Translations under genes and position numbers: made by a program | Assembly: GCA_013911195.1 (NCBI GenBank) | Contig: JACETS010000096.1 | Coordinates: 1-9,310 of the forward strand | DNA: 9,310 bases | DNA from: Verrucomicrobiales bacterium | Lineage (GTDB): Bacteria > Verrucomicrobiota > Verrucomicrobiia > Verrucomicrobiales > DEV007 | Direction of reading: 5' to 3' | Shown here: positions 6,775-9,310 of the stretch, in pieces | Position numbering within the stretch: the first letter of the stretch is position 1 | Layout: every line of letters begins with the position of its first letter | Notes under the pieces: generated by a model | What the model saw: only the letters and a program-made list of their open reading frames with translations | The model's database searches: none | Told to the model about the DNA's origin: nothing

Positions 6775-8577
6775 GTGAGTACAAGTTATCAGGTCTTTGC
6801 ACGTAAATATCGGCCCCTATCATTCAAGGATATCCTTGGACAAGATCACGTTGTCAGAACTCTGGCCAACGCTATTGAACAGAACCGACTTGCTCACGCC
6901 TACCTCTTTGTCGGACCCAGAGGAACAGGAAAAACATCAACAGCCAGAATACTAGCAAAAGCACTTAATTGTGAAGGCGGTCCAAAGGTTGATTTTGATC
7001 CTAACGAAGAAATATGTAAAGAAATTGCAGAAGGCCGATGTCTTGACGTTTTGGAAATTGATGGAGCAAGTAACAATGGCGTCGAACAGGTCCGTGAACT
7101 TCGAGATAATGTTAAATTTGCTCCATCCAGTGGTAAGTATAAAATTTATTATATTGATGAGGTGCACATGCTTTCGAACGCAGCATTTAATGCCCTCCTC
7201 AAAACACTCGAGGAACCTCCTGAACATGTGAAGTTCATTTTTGCTACAACCGAAGCCACCAAAATATTACCAACTATTATTTCAAGATGCCAAAGGTTTG
7301 ATCTAAGAAGAATTCCGACAAAGGTCATCGCAGAACAGCTTAGCCACATAGCGAGTGAAGAGGGAATTAACTTGGATCCAATAGCCGCCACTGCCATAGC
7401 AAAAGGAGCAGACGGTGGAATGCGAGACGCTCAATCTATGTTAGATCAACTAGTGGCGTTTTGTGGAGAGAAGATTTCAGAATCAGATGTTCTAGAAGTT
7501 TTTGGTTTTACAGGTATTGAAACAATCACAGGTCTCGGGTCTTCAATCATTCAGAAAGATACGGTCAAAGCCTTATCAACTATTTATGAACAATCAGAAG
7601 CAGGTAAAGAGCTAAGCCAACTCCTTACTGATTTAATTTCCCACTTTAGATCAGTCTTGGTATTTCAAGTTGATCCGTCGGGTGCCTCGAAGGAACTGAC
7701 ACAAGAAATCATATCTCGAGTCGAATCCCAATCACAAATTATCCAAACCGGAAAGTTGATAGAACTCATTGATCACTTTGCGACGGTAGAGGGGCGAATG
7801 AAATGGTCCCCAAATAAAAGACTTCATCTAGAGGTAGCTGTTATCAAAGCGGTTCAAATACTGGATCAGACAAGTATCGATGATGTTATTGATACCATTG
7901 ACGATATTCTAAGTGGCGCTCCAGCACCTGAAAAAACACCACAAATTAAGAAACCTATCCCTATCAAACATGAGGAAACGGCAAACACAAAAATAGAAAG
8001 ACCCTCGCAGGAAAGCCCTCAAAAAGTTGATAACCCGGTTAATCAAAACACTGAAAATCAAGCTATCCCCGAGAAGACTCCAGAATCAAGACCGGAACCG
8101 AAAGATCTTACAACCGATTCAGAACCATCAGGAGATGACACTTGGTCGGCCGTTATTGAACATATAAGTAAAGTGAAACCACTAGCTGCTGACTCTGCTG
8201 CAAGAGGGATCTTTTACGAAGACGATGGAAAACAATTCATCGTTGCGATGTCTCCTGAAGAAAGCATCGCAGAGGGAATGATCACTAGCGAGAGAATTAA
8301 ACCAGTAATCGAAAAATGCTTAACCTCGATGCTTGGAGCTAGAAAATTCAAAGTCATACTAAAGGAAGGAATATCCGTTCCAGAACCTCCACCTCATCTT
8401 GCCGAATTTGAAGAGGAAACCGAAAAACCTGCAGAAGAAAAATCAACCACTTCACCACCTCAAGACTTAGAAGAAAATAAAGTTGAGAAAGAAGAGCAGA
8501 GTGATGATATTTATAATGACCCTCTCATTAAAGAGGCCCTCGAAGTCTTCGAAGCTGTAATACGTGAAGACTCATAA
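6775..8577 (+). CDS. dnaX: DNA polymerase III subunit gamma/tau (clamp loader)
   Basis: DnaX is the ATPase core of the clamp loader, opening the beta clamp and placing it on primed DNA. The 600 aa tau-length protein starts at a GTG (6775), matching the conserved SYQVFARKYRP N-terminus. Motifs: Walker A GPRGTGKTS (47-55), a zinc-module region with Cys66 and Cys81, EIDGASNNGVEQVR (94-107), Walker B DEVH (128-131), KTLEEPPEHVKF (143-154), sensor-1 ATTE (157-160) and the SRC arginine-finger motif (170-172). Two of the four zinc cysteines are replaced by Asp75 and Glu78. Residues 250-370 form the helical collar domain. A Pro/Glu/Lys-rich linker (about 380-452) leads to a tau-type C-terminal domain (about 455-533), a second acidic linker and a terminal helix, NDPLIKEALEVFEAVI, of the kind ending many DnaX proteins. 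ybaB follows by 24 bases, the usual dnaX-ybaB order. An A6 tract at 7931-7936 sits at the gamma/tau junction. Confidence 0.97.
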   Translation: MSTSYQVFARKYRPLSFKDILGQDHVVRTLANAIEQNRLAHAYLFVGPRGTGKTSTARILAKALNCEGGPKVDFDPNEEICKEIAEGRCLDVLEIDGASNNGVEQVRELRDNVKFAPSSGKYKIYYIDEVHMLSNAAFNALLKTLEEPPEHVKFIFATTEATKILPTIISRCQRFDLRRIPTKVIAEQLSHIASEEGINLDPIAATAIAKGADGGMRDAQSMLDQLVAFCGEKISESDVLEVFGFTGIETITGLGSSIIQKDTVKALSTIYEQSEAGKELSQLLTDLISHFRSVLVFQVDPSGASKELTQEIISRVESQSQIIQTGKLIELIDHFATVEGRMKWSPNKRLHLEVAVIKAVQILDQTSIDDVIDTIDDILSGAPAPEKTPQIKKPIPIKHEETANTKIERPSQESPQKVDNPVNQNTENQAIPEKTPESRPEPKDLTTDSEPSGDDTWSAVIEHISKVKPLAADSAARGIFYEDDGKQFIVAMSPEESIAEGMITSERIKPVIEKCLTSMLGARKFKVILKEGISVPEPPPHLAEFEEETEKPAEEKSTTSPPQDLEENKVEKEEQSDDIYNDPLIKEALEVFEAVIREDS

Positions 8578-8601
8578 CTAATTTAATCTTAATATAGAAA
8601 A

Positions 8602-8919
8602 ATGAATATTGCCAAAATGATGAAACAGGCCCAGCAGATGCAGGGCAAGATGCAGAAAGTTCAAGCCGAGTTGGCTGAGAAAGAAGTCGAGACAACGACA
8701 GCCGGTGGAAAGATTGTCGTTAAAGCGACCTGTGCGGGTGATATAACTTCAATCAAGATTGACCCTCAAGTCATTGATCCAGAGGATTCCGAAATCTTAG
8801 AAGACATGATTCTCCTTGGAGTAAATCAAGCAATCGGTGAAGGTCGTAAAGTAATGGAAGAGGAAATGGGTAAAATTACTGGTGGTCTTGGATTAGGCGG
8901 CATGCCTGGTCTAATGTAA
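8602..8919 (+). CDS. ybaB: YbaB/EbfC family nucleoid-associated DNA-binding protein
   Basis: Small (105 aa) dimeric DNA-binding protein of the YbaB/EbfC family, thought to shape the nucleoid and influence expression or recombination. The N-terminal helix is Met/Gln-rich (MNIAKMMKQAQQMQGKMQKV), followed by 'AELAEKEVETTTAGGKIVVKATCAGDITSI', with the conserved GG and strand pattern. IDPQVIDPED then opens the second helical segment with DMILLGVNQAI, and the protein ends in a Gly/Met-rich tail (GGLGLGGMPGLM). Length and motif order are typical. It starts 24 bases after the dnaX stop and is probably co-transcribed. In many genomes recR follows this pair, but here the next gene is convergent and unrelated. 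The ATG is preceded by an A-rich stretch, not a Shine-Dalgarno. Only 20 bases separate its stop from the convergent gene's stop, with no obvious hairpin terminator. Confidence 0.96.
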   Translation: MNIAKMMKQAQQMQGKMQKVQAELAEKEVETTTAGGKIVVKATCAGDITSIKIDPQVIDPEDSEILEDMILLGVNQAIGEGRKVMEEEMGKITGGLGLGGMPGLM

Positions 8920-8939
8920 ATGGCCCTGGTTTAAAATAA

Positions 8940-9310
8940 CTACTCTTTCTCGGAAATCTCTATGCTTGGAGGCTTTCTTCTCCAATAGGCTGCTAGTAAA
9001 CTCCCTATTATACAGTGGTATACTGCAGAAATAGCGCAGGGAGCAGCAGCAGACAAAGATACATGCTTTTTTGCTAACTCACTGCCTAGACCAGAGTTTT
9101 GCATTCCGACTTCAATCGAAACAGTTCTTCTATAATCTTCAGAATAGCCTAATAACTTTATTATCAAATATCCTAGAACAAATCCGCCCAAGTGAAGAAG
9201 AAGGACTGATAGAAAAAGATTAATACCTGCAGCAATAATTTTATCCTTATTGAGGCCGATGATACAGCTCACAATAAGGACAATTACAATGACGGAAATT
9301 AGAGGCGCTA
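8940..9310 (-). CDS. BASS/SBF family (bile acid:sodium symporter-like) transporter, C-terminal part (partial, 5' cut by window edge)
   Basis: The frame stays open to the window edge, so the GTG that could be read as a start at 9272 is an internal Val. The visible 123 residues begin APLISVIVIVLIVSCIIGLN. They contain hydrophobic segments (about VIVIVLIVSCIIG, GINLFLSVLLLHLGGFVLGYLI, and AAPCAISAVYHCIIGSLLAAYW) and the family hallmark RRTVSIEVGMQNSGLGSELA. In BASS proteins the EVGMQN region contributes to sodium binding. The protein ends with a short charged cytoplasmic-type tail (WRRKPPSIEISEKE) and TAG. BASS members carry bile acids, pantothenate, keto acids or other organic anions with Na+. 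The substrate cannot be inferred here, and the five or more N-terminal helices lie outside the window. It converges on ybaB across 20 bases. Confidence 0.92.
   Translation of the reverse strand, partial: APLISVIVIVLIVSCIIGLNKDKIIAAGINLFLSVLLLHLGGFVLGYLIIKLLGYSEDYRRTVSIEVGMQNSGLGSELAKKHVSLSAAAPCAISAVYHCIIGSLLAAYWRRKPPSIEISEKE

Noticed and set aside
6952..7397. Open frames of 82-91 codons on both strands inside dnaX
   Set aside because: They are out-of-frame shadows of the conserved DnaX ATPase domain, without family motifs or a plausible start context.
8920..8939. Bidirectional terminator between ybaB and the BASS-family gene
   Set aside because: The 20-base gap has no inverted repeat able to form a stable stem and no proper U-tract.
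9270..9272. GTG as the start of the BASS-family gene
   Set aside because: The frame continues upstream to the window edge with hydrophobic, family-like sequence (APLISVIVIVLIV), so this codon is an internal valine.

Overview
The window is about 40% GC and comes from a Gram-negative (diderm) bacterium, because it encodes two core lipid A enzymes, LpxI and LpxB. The use of LpxI rather than LpxH, an lpxI–oxidoreductase–lpxB order, and a DnaX of the 'EIDGASNNGVEQVR' type remind me of marine Verrucomicrobiota (Opitutia-like). That placement is an inference from memory and no search was run. Every region is densely coding. No tRNA, rRNA, CRISPR array, insertion sequence or prophage is visible, and there is no gene-free stretch above about 85 bases.

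Layout. (1) Positions 1-2775, plus strand: the end of a peptide/nickel-type ABC importer operon. It holds the last residues of an OppC/DppC-like permease, an OppD/DppD-like ATPase, a short OppF/DppF-like ATPase, and, 4 bases later, a secreted protein with an NTF2-like domain and a beta-rich C-terminal domain. (2) Positions 2772-6691, minus strand: a four-gene operon read lpxI, a Gfo/Idh/MocA oxidoreductase, lpxB, and a membrane-anchored protein with an M28 aminopeptidase-like sequence that appears to have lost every metal ligand. Its stop codon overlaps the stop of the secreted-protein gene by four bases (CTAG). (3) Positions 6692-6774: a short divergent intergenic region that must hold the 5' signals for both lpxI and dnaX. 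(4) Positions 6775-8919, plus strand: dnaX (clamp-loader gamma/tau) followed by ybaB. (5) Positions 8940-9310, minus strand: the C-terminal part of a BASS/SBF (bile acid:sodium symporter family) transporter, cut by the window edge.

How the parts fit. LpxI makes lipid X from UDP-2,3-diacylglucosamine, and LpxB condenses lipid X with another UDP-2,3-diacylglucosamine to give the lipid A disaccharide. The oxidoreductase between them resembles GnnA, a UDP-GlcNAc 3-dehydrogenase that opens the route to amide-linked lipid A, but no GnnB aminotransferase is present here. dnaX-ybaB is a widely conserved replication/recombination pair, here without recR directly after it. The points most worth following are the M28 pseudopeptidase in the lipid A operon, the DnaX zinc module with two cysteines replaced by acidic residues, and the uncharacterised secreted protein attached to the peptide-transporter operon. 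I found no defence, mobile or otherwise clearly new multi-gene system.
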